A DNA stretch of 44,162 nucleotides from Brevibacterium sp. HMSC07C04 (GCF_001815905.1 NZ_KV823238.1:73002-117163), one strand, 5' to 3'; positions 8,571-17,650 are shown, counted from the first letter of the stretch. Notes: generated by a model not told the origin, from the sequence alone. Translations and numbers: made by a program.

Positions 8571-8625
8571 GGGGCACGGCTTCGGGTTAAAGTGAGCTGT
8601 GCAACACCACAGTGAGGAGATTGCT

Positions 8626-9387
8626 ATGGAAATTCAGGGAGTATCCGCCCTCGTCACCGGCGGCGTGTCCGGTCTTGGCCGTGCGACAACCGAGCGTCTG
8701 CTCGCGGCCGGTGCCAATGTCGTCATGATCGACCTCAACGAAGAAGCCGGTGCGAAGGCCGCAGAAGAACTCGGCGAACGCGCGCACTTCGTCAAGGCCG
8801 ACGTGCAGAGCGAAGAGCAGGTCCAGGCCGCTGTCGACAAGGCAGTTGAACTCGGTCCCCTGCGGATCGTCGTCAACTGCGCCGGTGTGGGAACACCCGG
8901 CAAGCTCGTGTCACGCCGTGGGCCGCTGGAACTCGATGCCTTCAAGAAGGTCGTCGGCATCAACCTGGTCGGCACCGTCAACGTGGCACGCCTGGCAGCT
9001 GCGGCAATGCAGCAGGGCGAAGCCGACGGCGAAGAGCGCGGCGTCATCATCAACACCGCTTCGGTTGCGGCTTTTGACGGTCAGATCGGCCAGATTGCGT
9101 ACTCGGCATCCAAGGGCGGTGTGGCTGCTGTCACCCTGCCGATGGCCCGCGAACTCGCCGAATCGCTCATCCGCGTGGTCACCATCGCACCGGGCATCTT
9201 CGAAACCCCGATGATGGCAGGCCTTCCGCAGGAAGCACAGGACTCGCTCGGCAAGATGGTTCCGCACCCGGCACGCCTGGGCAAGCCCGCCGAATATGCG
9301 CAGCTGGTCGAATCGATCGTGCGCAACCCCATGCTCAACGGCGACACCATCCGCCTGGACGGCGCCATCCGCATGCAGCCGAAATGA
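8626..9387 (+). CDS. Short-chain dehydrogenase, HSD10 / 3-hydroxyacyl-CoA type
   Basis: 253-residue classical SDR. The NAD-binding motif TGGVSGLG is at 11-18, NCAG at 84-87, and the catalytic Asn112, Ser146, Tyr159 and Lys163 (YSASK) are present. FETPMMAGLPQEAQ and the overall pattern resemble type-2 3-hydroxyacyl-CoA dehydrogenases, which oxidise 3-hydroxyacyl or 2-methyl-3-hydroxyacyl-CoA. The ATG at 8626 is chosen because GAGGAGA ends 5 nt upstream; an earlier in-frame ATG at 8599 has no ribosome site. Co-transcribed with the ThDP enzyme and followed by a terminator. Confidence 0.92.
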   Translation: MEIQGVSALVTGGVSGLGRATTERLLAAGANVVMIDLNEEAGAKAAEELGERAHFVKADVQSEEQVQAAVDKAVELGPLRIVVNCAGVGTPGKLVSRRGPLELDAFKKVVGINLVGTVNVARLAAAAMQQGEADGEERGVIINTASVAAFDGQIGQIAYSASKGGVAAVTLPMARELAESLIRVVTIAPGIFETPMMAGLPQEAQDSLGKMVPHPARLGKPAEYAQLVESIVRNPMLNGDTIRLDGAIRMQPK

Positions 9388-9435
9388 TCGGTGCGCGCTG
9401 AGGCGGTTGGTGTGACCAATCCAGCTGCGACCGGT

Positions 9436-9480
9436 CGAGGTGCCGTCCCCGCGCGAAAGGGGGCGGCACCTCGTCTGTTT
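9436..9480 (+). terminator. Intrinsic terminator after the ThDP-SDR operon
   Basis: CGAGGTGCCGTCCCC (9436-9450) pairs with GGGGGCGGCACCTCG (9459-9473) with one mismatch. The loop is 8 nt, and TCTGTTTT follows on the plus strand. Confidence 0.9.
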
Positions 9481-9535
9481 TGGTGGGCGCCCCTTCACGT
9501 GGGCACATCCGCTCCCGCCAGCCGGATTGTGCGGC

Positions 9536-12127
9536 TCAGATCAAGCCGGCTCGTTCGGCTAACACCTGGGCCGTCACCGAGCGCGAATCCGGATGCGTGC
9601 CCTGCTGAGCGACCGCCGCAGGCGTCCCGGTGGCCAGGATCTGGCCGCCCTCGTCTCCGGCTCCCGGACCTACGTCGATGACGTGGTCTGCCTGCGCGAC
9701 CACCCGAAGGTCGTGCTCGATGACGACCACCGTCGCGCCGTCGTCGACCAGACGACGCAGTTGGGTGAGCAGCAGGTCCACATCCGCCGGATGCAGCCCC
9801 GTCGTCGGCTCGTCCAGGAGGTACAGGCTGTGCTTGCGTCCGGAGCCGCGCTGCATTTCGGAGGCCAGCTTGATGCGCTGCGCCTCCCCACCCGAAAGCT
9901 CCGGAGAGCCCTGTCCCAGGCGCAGATAGCCCAGGCCGAGTGCGTGCAGGAATTCGACAGAGCGCAGAATCCTGGGCTCATCGGCGAAGACTCCCAGCGC
10001 CTCGTCCACAGTAAGCGCCAAGATATCCGCGATGCTGCGGCCGTTCCACTGCAGGTCAAGGATCTCCTGTTTATAGCGCTTGCCGTGGCAGGCCGGGCAG
10101 GTGGTGTACGTGCCGGGCAGGAACACCAGCTCAACCTCGATGCTGCCAGCGCCATCGCACTCCAGGCAGCGGCCCTTTTTCGTGTTGTAGGAAAAGTCCG
10201 ACACCGACATGCCCCGCCGCTTGGCCTCCGGGGTGTTGGCAAACAGCCTGCGGACATGATCGAACAGGCCCGTGTAGGTCGCGACGGTCGAACGCACCGT
10301 TCGCCCAATCGGCTTCTGAGTGATGTGAACCAACCGGCGGATCTTATCGACCCCCGCCAGGCTGTCCACCCGGAAATCTCGGGAGTCGTCGGAACCTGCC
10401 GTGGAATCAGCATCCGGGTCCTCGTCCGAAGTCTCTTCGGCGCCGATCACCTGCCTGGCCGAGCGGGACGCCACATCGGCCAGCACCCCGATGACCAGGG
10501 TGGATTTGCCGGAACCGGATACTCCCGTGACTGCGGTGAGCGTCCCCAGCGGGAAGTCCACGTCGGCCCCGTCGAAGGCGCGCGCGTACACGCCGGTCAG
10601 GCTGATGGATTCGCCGGTGCCTGCCGGGGTGTCCGTCAGTTCGGGAAAGTCCTCGTTCAGAGCGGCAGCAGTGGGCGAGCCCAGCTGCTCAGCTTTGGCG
10701 CGGAACTGCTCGGTAGGGCCGGAGAACACCAGCTCCCCGCCGCGCTCACCGGCGCGAGGGCCGATATCCACGATCCAATCGCATCCCGCCACCAGGGACA
10801 TATCGTGCTCCACCAGAAGCACCGAATTGCCGGAAGCGATGAAGCGCTGCAGCAGCTCGGAGACTGCCTTCCGCTCCACGACGTGCAGGCCGGCCGAAGG
10901 CTCATCCAGCACATAGACTGTGCCGAACAGGTTCGAGTTCAGCTGGGAAGCCAGCCGCAAACGCTGGTTCTCGCCCGCAGACAAGCTCCGTGCCGGGCGG
11001 GAGAGGCTCAGGTGCCCCAACGCCAGCTCGATCGCCGCGCGCACCGTGGGCAGCACCTGATCCAACAGCAGCTCTTCGGCCTCGTCGTGCTCGTTCCACT
11101 GCTGCTTCGCGATCCCTGCCAAGTGCTGGAGGCGGTCCTCCAGCACAGCCAGCACGTCCTTCAACGCCAAATCGTTGAATTCGTCGATGGGGTAACCGGC
11201 GTAGGTGACCTGCAGGGTATCCGGTTGGAACCCGCGGCCCTGGCAGGTTGGGCATGTCGATGAATGCATGAAGGAGAGCACCCGGCGGCGGGTCTTATCC
11301 GACTCTGTTTCCGCCAGGGAGTCGGTGAGGTAGGCGGCAACCGAGCGCCATTTGCCTTTATACGATCCTTGCATGGCGTTTTCGTCGCGCACTGGGTGGA
11401 CGGTGACCACCGGCTGCTCGTCCGTGAACAGGATCCAGTCGCGGTCCTCTTGCGGAATATCCCGCCACGGGACGTCGAGCGGGTAGCCGAGGGTGCCCAG
11501 GATGTCCCGGAAGTTCTTACCCAGCCACGCTCCCGGCCACGCGGCGATCGCGCCGTCCCAGATGGACAGACTGGGGTCCGGCACCATCGACTCTTCCGTC
11601 GGCCGGTGCACGGTGCGGGTTCCCTGGCACTCGGGGCACATCCCCGCGGTGGTGTTGGGGGAGAAGGCGTCGGAGTCGAGCCTGCCGTATTCCAGCCGCT
11701 CGCGTATGCCGGCCGGGTAGCTGCCGGAGCGGGAAAAGAGCAGCCGAATACTATTCGAGATATTCGAGATCGTGCCCACGGAGGAGCGTGCCCCACCCAG
11801 GGTGGTGGACTGCTGCAGAGCCACCGTCGGCGGCAGTCCTGTGACCGATCCGACGCGCGGGTTGACCGCGCCGCCGATGAGACGTCGCGCGAAGGGGGAG
11901 ACAGACTCCAAGTAGCGACGCTGCGCCTCCCCATGAATGGTGCCGAAGGCCAGGCTGGACTTGCCCGAACCCGACACCCCGGTGACCGCCACGAGGGTAT
12001 CCCGGGGCAGGTCGACGTCGATGTGTTTCAGGTTGTGAAGGTGTGCATCACGCACCTGGATCATTGGATCGTGATCCGCACCCGCCGCAGCGTGCGGAGT
12101 CGGGAACTCGGACGTGGCGTGAGTCAT
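9536..12127 (-). CDS. uvrA2: Class II UvrA (UvrA2), ABC-type excinuclease paralogue
   Basis: 863 residues with two ABC ATPase modules. Walker A GVSGSGKS occurs at 50-57 and again in the second half, with signatures SAGENQRLRLA and SGGEAQRIKLA, Walker B VYVLDEPSAGLH and LYLLDEPTTGLH, and zinc-binding CPECQG, CPTCQG and CLECDG..CPACHG. Canonical UvrA is about 940-1000 residues. Here the sequence passes quickly from Walker A to the signature region without the UvrB-binding domain, the hallmark of UvrA2. Such proteins are linked to DNA-damage tolerance or resistance to DNA-binding antibiotics; the exact role here is unknown. No close ribosome site; TAACGT lies 7 nt upstream of the ATG. Confidence 0.93.
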   Translation of the reverse strand: MTHATSEFPTPHAAAGADHDPMIQVRDAHLHNLKHIDVDLPRDTLVAVTGVSGSGKSSLAFGTIHGEAQRRYLESVSPFARRLIGGAVNPRVGSVTGLPPTVALQQSTTLGGARSSVGTISNISNSIRLLFSRSGSYPAGIRERLEYGRLDSDAFSPNTTAGMCPECQGTRTVHRPTEESMVPDPSLSIWDGAIAAWPGAWLGKNFRDILGTLGYPLDVPWRDIPQEDRDWILFTDEQPVVTVHPVRDENAMQGSYKGKWRSVAAYLTDSLAETESDKTRRRVLSFMHSSTCPTCQGRGFQPDTLQVTYAGYPIDEFNDLALKDVLAVLEDRLQHLAGIAKQQWNEHDEAEELLLDQVLPTVRAAIELALGHLSLSRPARSLSAGENQRLRLASQLNSNLFGTVYVLDEPSAGLHVVERKAVSELLQRFIASGNSVLLVEHDMSLVAGCDWIVDIGPRAGERGGELVFSGPTEQFRAKAEQLGSPTAAALNEDFPELTDTPAGTGESISLTGVYARAFDGADVDFPLGTLTAVTGVSGSGKSTLVIGVLADVASRSARQVIGAEETSDEDPDADSTAGSDDSRDFRVDSLAGVDKIRRLVHITQKPIGRTVRSTVATYTGLFDHVRRLFANTPEAKRRGMSVSDFSYNTKKGRCLECDGAGSIEVELVFLPGTYTTCPACHGKRYKQEILDLQWNGRSIADILALTVDEALGVFADEPRILRSVEFLHALGLGYLRLGQGSPELSGGEAQRIKLASEMQRGSGRKHSLYLLDEPTTGLHPADVDLLLTQLRRLVDDGATVVVIEHDLRVVAQADHVIDVGPGAGDEGGQILATGTPAAVAQQGTHPDSRSVTAQVLAERAGLI

Positions 12128-12217
12128 GGGGGCTACGTTACCTCGCAGACTGCGCCCTTATCGGCGGTGAAGGCTGTCCACGTGACCAGGCTAGAAGCCC
12201 CCGGCTGGTCTTGGAGC

Positions 12218-12829
12218 TCACCCGGGCTGGGTCTGTTCGGTCGGCTGGTCCGACTGCGACTGGCGCATCTGCTTTGCCCGCTGAGCCTGCCTGCGCAGAA
12301 TGAGCCCGCGGACGGATCCCATGGCGATGAGCATGAGAGTGAGAACAAAGGACCCGAGGACGGTTGTCCAGGAGATATCCGGCTGAGCGGGGCTGTGGGT
12401 CAGCTGGTAGACGAGGGCTGACATGAGCGAAGCGCACACAGCCGGCGCTGTCCAGTTCAGCGACAGTCGTGCTGACAGTGAGATGAGCACAATGGCCCCA
12501 GCAGGTGCGGCCAACAGCGACACCATCCAGACCGACAGGATGACCAGGGAGGCCACCAGCGCTGACGGTGGGCCTACATAGCCGTATTCGACTTCCATGG
12601 GGTCGTGGCGGATAGCTGACGGCAGGAGCGCCAGCGCGAGAACGCCCAGGGCGATGTCAACACCGAATGCCACTGTGCCGATCGAGTCACCGAACGGAGG
12701 CGGTGGAGCTATGAAACCCAGTGCTTCGAACACGTGGTAGAGAGCGAACATCGTGACGCCGGCGCTGGCCGCCAGGAAGAAGAGAATCTGCGTGCGGGCC
12801 TTTGAGCGCACCGGGGATTGCTGATTCAT
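12218..12829 (-). CDS. Multi-pass membrane protein resembling a sensor module without kinase
   Basis: 203 residues with about six hydrophobic segments, then a basic stretch RGLILRRQAQRAKQMRQSQ and a Gln/Thr-rich end. The layout (membrane bundle followed by a basic helix) resembles the N-terminal input region of actinobacterial NarL-class histidine kinases, but no dimerisation or ATPase domain follows; the next 90 nt lead to uvrA2. I chose the ATG at 12829 because TACAGT lies 7 nt upstream and upstream codons overlap the divergent kinase. It is divergent from a real histidine kinase, 94 nt away. Function unknown; an accessory sensor for that kinase is an inference. Confidence 0.7.
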   Translation of the reverse strand: MNQQSPVRSKARTQILFFLAASAGVTMFALYHVFEALGFIAPPPPFGDSIGTVAFGVDIALGVLALALLPSAIRHDPMEVEYGYVGPPSALVASLVILSVWMVSLLAAPAGAIVLISLSARLSLNWTAPAVCASLMSALVYQLTHSPAQPDISWTTVLGSFVLTLMLIAMGSVRGLILRRQAQRAKQMRQSQSDQPTEQTQPG

Positions 12830-12836
12830 GCGGTTT

Positions 12837-12842
12837 ACTGTA
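12837..12842 (-). promoter_or_regulatory. -10 box of a leaderless membrane-protein transcript
   Basis: TACAGT on the minus strand, 7 nt before the ATG at 12829, with no Shine-Dalgarno between. The spacing predicts that transcription starts at or next to the start codon. Confidence 0.5.
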
Positions 12843-12923
12843 GAGCGACAAGTAGGGAAAACCCTCAGTGTTCCTCTGGCTTCCATCATGGGAATCGGGT
12901 TGGCCGCCCGCGAGGATTGAAGC

Positions 12924-14189
12924 ATGAAATCACAAACACAGAACGGCAGCTGGATCAAACCAGCCGGACATCCGGGGATCATAGGCACAGCAAACCTGCT
13001 GGCCTCCGGTTTTGTCTGGTGGACGATCTCCTGCCTGTCAATCTTCTTGTTCTTCAGCGGCATTTCGGCACTGCCGGCTGCCGGTTCCGGCCTGGTCATA
13101 CTGCTGGCGTGGTTCTTCTTTCAGTGGGGCGTCAACATTGCTGAGCGTCACCGTGCTGAATCGATCTACCGCCTGGGCTATCCGAAACCGCAGATGCCGC
13201 GGCGTCAGCCCGGATTCACCGAGTGGCTCAAATGGTTGGGCCGGTGCCTGATATCGCCCGTATTCTGGCGTGGAACAGGCCACCATTTCCTCAAGTCCTT
13301 CGCGGGTGCGCTTCTGGGAGCACTGACTTTCCTCGCGCTTGCGGTTTCCATGGTGTTCGTCAACAACACTGTGTCAGAGGCAATCGGCGAGCGCTTCGAA
13401 GTGGGTCTTGGAAGCGCACCGATGCGGTTTGTCCTCGCGGTAGTTCTGGTGGTCTTCACCGTGGCGATCCTGTGGTACTCGGCGATTCTGGACCGCGCAA
13501 TCGACAAACTGCTGTTGGCGCCGCCGAAAGCTGATGCCCTGACAAAAGAAGTGACGGCCCTCGACGACGCTCGCCAGGGAGCGGTCGGCGCTGCGGAAAC
13601 CGAACGCGCCCGCCTGGAGCGTGATCTCCACGACGGCGTGCAGCCCATGCTGGTTGCCCAGTCGATGAAGATCGGCATGGCGAAGACGAAACTCGAGACC
13701 GACCCCGAGGGTGCCCGCGCCCTCATCACCGAAGCGCACGAAGACTCCAAGCAGGCGGTTGCCGAACTGCGTCGCCTGGTGCGCGGACTGCAGCCTGCAG
13801 TGCTGGGCGACCGCGGCCTCGACGCTGCCCTGTCCGGTCTTGCCGCCCAGTCGGTCGTCCCGGTTGACCTCACCGTGAATCTTTCCGGGCGCATCGACCG
13901 CGATATCGAATCCGTTGCCTACTTCGTTGTGGCCGAAGCCCTCACCAACATCAACAAGCACGCTCAGGCCAGCCGCGCACAGGTGAAGGTCGGCATGAGT
14001 GCCGACGCTTCCCGACTGCAGATCGAGGTTTCTGACAACGGACGAGGCGGAGCCCACCTCCCGATCCACGGAAACTCCGGTCTTGCGGGACTGCAGGACC
14101 GGGTGCGGGCCGTGCGGGGCACCTGGGAATTCTCATCGCCCAATGGCGGACCAACCGAACTGAAAGTGGAGGTGCCATGCGCATTGTGA
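12924..14189 (+). CDS. Sensor histidine kinase, NarL/HisKA_3 class
   Basis: 421 residues. Two pairs of membrane helices (about 18-72 and 125-187) form the input region. A HisKA_3 dimerisation domain follows with the phosphoacceptor His236 in ERDLHDGVQ, then an HATPase domain with N-box EALTNINKHAQ (338-348), G1 DNGRGG (371-376) and G2 GNSGLAGL (383-390). GAGG ends 8 nt before the ATG at 12924. It overlaps its response regulator by 13 nt. The signal is unknown; similar kinases next to DUF4097 proteins respond to envelope conditions, which is an inference. Confidence 0.93.
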   Translation: MKSQTQNGSWIKPAGHPGIIGTANLLASGFVWWTISCLSIFLFFSGISALPAAGSGLVILLAWFFFQWGVNIAERHRAESIYRLGYPKPQMPRRQPGFTEWLKWLGRCLISPVFWRGTGHHFLKSFAGALLGALTFLALAVSMVFVNNTVSEAIGERFEVGLGSAPMRFVLAVVLVVFTVAILWYSAILDRAIDKLLLAPPKADALTKEVTALDDARQGAVGAAETERARLERDLHDGVQPMLVAQSMKIGMAKTKLETDPEGARALITEAHEDSKQAVAELRRLVRGLQPAVLGDRGLDAALSGLAAQSVVPVDLTVNLSGRIDRDIESVAYFVVAEALTNINKHAQASRAQVKVGMSADASRLQIEVSDNGRGGAHLPIHGNSGLAGLQDRVRAVRGTWEFSSPNGGPTELKVEVPCAL

Positions 14190-14821
14190 TCGCCGAAGAC
14201 TCCGTTCTCCTGCGGGAAGGACTGGTTCGTCTGCTCTCAGATGCGGGCCACACCATCGTCCACACAACGGGTGATGCCGCAAATCTGCTGGGAGCAATCA
14301 GCGCCCACAAACCAGACTTGGCCGTCATCGACGTGCGAATGCCGCCGACGTTCACGGACGAGGGCATCCGGGCGGCTGTGCTCATCCGCGCGCAGAACCC
14401 TGACGTTGGAGTCCTTGTCCTGTCCCAGTACGTCGAAGAGCGCTACGCATCTGACCTCATTGCAAATAACAGCGGAGGTTTCGGCTACCTGCTGAAAGAC
14501 CGTGTGGCAGATGTCAGCGATTTCCTCGAAGCGGTCGACAAGGTCGCCTCCGGAGGCACTGTCCTCGACCCGGAAGTCGTCAGCCAGATTATGGTGCGCT
14601 CCCGCCGGGACACCGGAATTGAGCAGCTCTCCGCCCGTGAACGCGAAGTGCTGGCACTCATGGCCGAAGGCAAATCGAACTCTGCCATCGCATCCGCGCT
14701 GTTCTTAAGCGCCGGAGCAGTCGAAAAGCACATTTCGTCGGTGTTCACCAAACTCGGCCTGTCAGCCGACGCCGACGACAACCGCCGCATTCTTGCGGTC
14801 CTGAAGTTTTTGGGAGCCTGA
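14177..14821 (+). CDS. NarL/LuxR-type response regulator
   Basis: 214 residues. The receiver domain has acidic Glu7/Asp8, the phosphorylation site Asp52 in LAVIDVRMPP, and Lys in YLLKDRV. A C-terminal LuxR helix-turn-helix follows (LSAREREVLALMAEGKSNSAIASAL, then AVEKHISSVFTKLGL). It overlaps the kinase gene by 13 nt and ends one nucleotide before the DUF4097 gene, so the three are translated from one mRNA. It probably controls this operon or envelope genes. Confidence 0.95.
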   Translation: MRIVIAEDSVLLREGLVRLLSDAGHTIVHTTGDAANLLGAISAHKPDLAVIDVRMPPTFTDEGIRAAVLIRAQNPDVGVLVLSQYVEERYASDLIANNSGGFGYLLKDRVADVSDFLEAVDKVASGGTVLDPEVVSQIMVRSRRDTGIEQLSAREREVLALMAEGKSNSAIASALFLSAGAVEKHISSVFTKLGLSADADDNRRILAVLKFLGA

Positions 14822-14822
14822 C

Positions 14823-16073
14823 ATGAATACCAAGATCATGCCCACACCTCGTGACAACAATCAGCCCACGCCGGAGCCGAGCCAGCAGTCCACCCCACAG
14901 CCCACTCCGGAGCCGGAGCCGCAGCCGGAGGAAAACAAGCTCCCGCGGTCCGCATCGGGCACCGCGTGGAAGACCGGGGTCGTCATAGCGGCGGTTCTTT
15001 CCCTGGTCGTGCCGCTCGGCGCAGTCGCATCGGCGATGGTGGTTGCAGCCAAATTCGGGGTCGAAACCCAGAACGGTGCGATTCCCGAAGGCATCGACAA
15101 GCTCGAAGTCAGAACGGGCCGCGCGGCTGTGACGCTCGTGGATTCGGCACAGTTCGGCGACCGTGACGTGCCACCGGATGCCCAGGCCACCGGATGGTTT
15201 GACGCCAGCTATCGCCAGCTCAAGGGCGACAGTGAGGGCAAAGCGCCCGTCACGGTGCAGACGAACGGTTCGACAGCGGTTCTGGACGTCAAATCTCAGG
15301 ACAGCCAGGGTGTTGACGTGACCATCGGTCTGCCGGAAGCAGTGGCACAAAACCTCAACGTCGACGTGAAGGTCAGCGGCGGCGTACTTCAGGTTTTCGG
15401 CAACTACAAAGACATCGCCGCCTCAATGACCGGCGGTGCCGTGAACGTCGGTGGTGGAGCCGAGAAGCTGGCACTCGACGTCAAGGGCGGAAAAGCCGAC
15501 ATCGAGGGAACCTTCGATGAGACCAGCTGGGAAGTCCGCGGTGGTGAGGTCAGATCGCTGCCCGTCGAAGTGCGCAAGAAGATGTCAGTCAACGTCACCG
15601 CGGGATCAGCTGACCTGTCGCTGGACCCGAATATCCAGCCTGCCGACGGTGTCGACCTCAGCGTTGCAGCCGGATCCGCCGACCTGGAAGTGCCGGATCC
15701 GAAGAATGTAAAGGACGGACGCGGCTACGCCATCGTCGACGACGGAAAGGCCAACCTGGAAGACGACAAGATCGAAATCGAAGCCAGGCGAGTCGCTGAC
15801 ATGAAAGAAGTCGGCGAGGACATTCCGCTGAATCTCAACGCCGGTGCGGGGGATATTGAACTCGGGTATTCGGAGGTCGATGAAGAGGACGAGTCCTCAG
15901 ACGAAGAAGACGAGTACTCCGATGAAGGGGACGAGTACTCAGACGAGGAAGACGAGTCCTTAGACGATGTCGAGAATGAGGCCCTTGATGAAGGCTTCTA
16001 CGAAGACGGGCTAGAAGACGACGAGCCTGGCATGGGGCCACTTGACTATCTCCTCTGGTGGGCGAATAGTTAA
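14823..16073 (+). CDS. DUF4097-type membrane-anchored protein with acidic tail
   Basis: 416 residues. The N-terminus is Pro/Glu/Gln-rich (about 8-40) and is followed by one membrane helix (about 51-75). A long beta-rich region then shows the repeated GG..N and SADL-type turns of the DUF4097 putative-adhesin fold (SVNVTAGSADLSL, LSVAAGSADLEV, LNLNAGAGDIEL). The end is very acidic, built from four 7-residue DEEDE(S/Y)S-like repeats. The start ATG follows the regulator stop by one nucleotide. Role unknown; its position suggests it is an output or sensor accessory of the two-component system. Confidence 0.85.
   Translation: MNTKIMPTPRDNNQPTPEPSQQSTPQPTPEPEPQPEENKLPRSASGTAWKTGVVIAAVLSLVVPLGAVASAMVVAAKFGVETQNGAIPEGIDKLEVRTGRAAVTLVDSAQFGDRDVPPDAQATGWFDASYRQLKGDSEGKAPVTVQTNGSTAVLDVKSQDSQGVDVTIGLPEAVAQNLNVDVKVSGGVLQVFGNYKDIAASMTGGAVNVGGGAEKLALDVKGGKADIEGTFDETSWEVRGGEVRSLPVEVRKKMSVNVTAGSADLSLDPNIQPADGVDLSVAAGSADLEVPDPKNVKDGRGYAIVDDGKANLEDDKIEIEARRVADMKEVGEDIPLNLNAGAGDIELGYSEVDEEDESSDEEDEYSDEGDEYSDEEDESLDDVENEALDEGFYEDGLEDDEPGMGPLDYLLWWANS
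15879..15962 (+). repeat. Four 21-bp tandem repeats coding an acidic heptad
   Basis: Units at 15879-15899, 15900-15920, 15921-15941 and 15942-15962 follow the pattern GA(T/C)GA(A/G)GNNGACGAGT(C/A)CTNN and encode DEEDE(S/Y)(S/L)-like heptads. The register is kept in frame (codon 353 onward), so copy number can vary without frameshift. Confidence 0.85.
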
Positions 16074-16099
16074 TAGCCCACTAACCGGAGGCCCCAGCA

Positions 16100-17587
16100 A
16101 TGTCGCGTCATGACAAAAACCGTCTCAGCAGCGCTCGTGAGGAAGAGCCGATTCCCAAGGGTGCGCGCGGGCATAAGCGGCAGGCGCTCAAAAGAAGCAT
16201 CAAGAGTCGCCACATGTTCATGATTGCGCTTGCTGGGGTCATCGGCACGGGCCTGTTCCTGGGCACGGGCGACGTCATCAGTCGGGCTGGCCCCGGCGGG
16301 ACGATCGCGGCGTATGTGGTCGGCGGTTTTCTCCTGTGGCTGACCATGTCGTGCCTGGGCGAAACCTCGTCCGTGATGCCGGCCTCCGGGTCGTTCCAAG
16401 CCCATGCAACAAAGCTCCTGGGGCCCGGGACGGGGTTCACAATCGGCTGGATCTACTGGCTGTCGTGGGCAAGCTTCATCGGCCTGGAGTTCTTAGCCGC
16501 CGGTATTGTCATGAAGTTCTGGTTCCCTGACGTTCCCACGGCGGTGTGGTCCGGTGTCTTCATTGTGGTCCTGTTCGTCATCAACCTGTTCAGCGTTCGC
16601 GGCTTTGCAGAAGTCGAATCCGGTTTGGCTTTCGTCAAGGTCGCTGCTGTCGCCGCGTTCATCATCATCGGCGGACTGGTGCTTTTCGGGGTGGTCGGCA
16701 TGGATGGCCAGGCCCAGCCGCGCTGGGAGAACTTCTACGCTGACGGCGGTTTCTTCCCCACGGGGATCGGCGCGGTTCTTGCCGCCATGATGACGGTGAT
16801 CTACACGTTCATGGGCTCGGAGGTCATGGGAGTTGCCGCAGGCGAGGCGGAAAACCCGGCCAAGGCTGTGCCCAGGGCAGTGCGGACGATCGTGTTCCGC
16901 CTGGTGTTCTTGTACCTGGGCGCTGTCGTCATTCTCATAGCTCTCATTCCCTGGCGCCAGGCGGGACTGTCGGAAAGCCCGTTCGTCACGGTGTTCGAAG
17001 CCATCGGCATCCCCTTTGCTGCGGACATTATGAACTTCGTGGTGCTGGTGTCCATCCTGTCGGTGGGCAATACGGGGCTGTACATGTGTTCGCGCATCAT
17101 GTGGTCGCTCGGCCACGATGGACATGCGCCGAAGTTCTTCACCCGCACACTCAAGAACGGTTCGCCCTACGGCGGTCTGATCTTCACGATGGCCTTCGGC
17201 CTGCTGTCGCTTCTGTCGAGCTTCGTTGCAGAAGACACGCTTTTTGTCTTCCTCATGTCGGTCTCCGGCATAGGCGGTGCGCTGTCGTGGATCACGATCG
17301 CACTGACCCAATACGCTTTCCGCACCAAGTTCGTGAAGTCCGGTGGGGACGTCAAACAGCTTCCCTACAGGGTGCCCCTATTCCCGGCTGTGCCGATCCT
17401 CGTGGTGCTGCTGAATCTGGCGGTGTTCGTCGGTATGGCTCTGGACCCCACCCAGAGGCTGTCATTGGTGATAGGCCTGGGCGTGGTTCCTGTCTGCTAC
17501 GGCGTGCATTGGCTGTTCATCCGACCGCGGGAGAAAGATGTCGCGTCGGCTGAAATGGAAGTGCGGCTGCCGGCAATGCAAGGCTGA
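16100..17587 (+). CDS. Amino-acid permease, APC superfamily (AAT family)
   Basis: 495 residues and about 12 membrane helices. The N-terminal LKRSIKSRHMFMIALAGVIGTGLFLGTG is the classic AAT-family motif of the first helix, followed by GPGGTIAAYVVGG and GETSSVMPASGSF. FMGSEVMGVAAGEAENPAKAVPRA in the middle is also diagnostic. Relatives import lysine, arginine, GABA or aromatic amino acids by proton symport; the substrate cannot be read here. CGGAGG ends 8 nt before the ATG. It follows the DUF4097 stop by 26 nt and may be read through from that operon. Confidence 0.93.
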   Translation: MSRHDKNRLSSAREEEPIPKGARGHKRQALKRSIKSRHMFMIALAGVIGTGLFLGTGDVISRAGPGGTIAAYVVGGFLLWLTMSCLGETSSVMPASGSFQAHATKLLGPGTGFTIGWIYWLSWASFIGLEFLAAGIVMKFWFPDVPTAVWSGVFIVVLFVINLFSVRGFAEVESGLAFVKVAAVAAFIIIGGLVLFGVVGMDGQAQPRWENFYADGGFFPTGIGAVLAAMMTVIYTFMGSEVMGVAAGEAENPAKAVPRAVRTIVFRLVFLYLGAVVILIALIPWRQAGLSESPFVTVFEAIGIPFAADIMNFVVLVSILSVGNTGLYMCSRIMWSLGHDGHAPKFFTRTLKNGSPYGGLIFTMAFGLLSLLSSFVAEDTLFVFLMSVSGIGGALSWITIALTQYAFRTKFVKSGGDVKQLPYRVPLFPAVPILVVLLNLAVFVGMALDPTQRLSLVIGLGVVPVCYGVHWLFIRPREKDVASAEMEVRLPAMQG

Positions 17588-17635
17588 AGCCGCCCGGCGC
17601 CGGAAGATACCGAGGTACCTGCCCGGATCAGTTCG

Positions 17636-17650
17636 GCACAGCAGCTGTGC
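17636..17650. promoter_or_regulatory. 15-nt palindrome upstream of idi
   Basis: GCACAGC-A-GCTGTGC is a perfect palindrome in the 156-nt gap between the permease and idi. It lies about 37 nt upstream of a TAGGGT -10-like box (17688-17693). It could be an operator for idi or the permease terminator region; no U-tract follows, so an operator is likelier. Confidence 0.35.

Noticed and set aside
9593..11263. Long open frame (556 codons) opposite uvrA2
   Set aside because: It is antisense to clear UvrA2 motifs, lacks a ribosome site and has Arg/Gln-rich composition typical of a GC-rich shadow frame.
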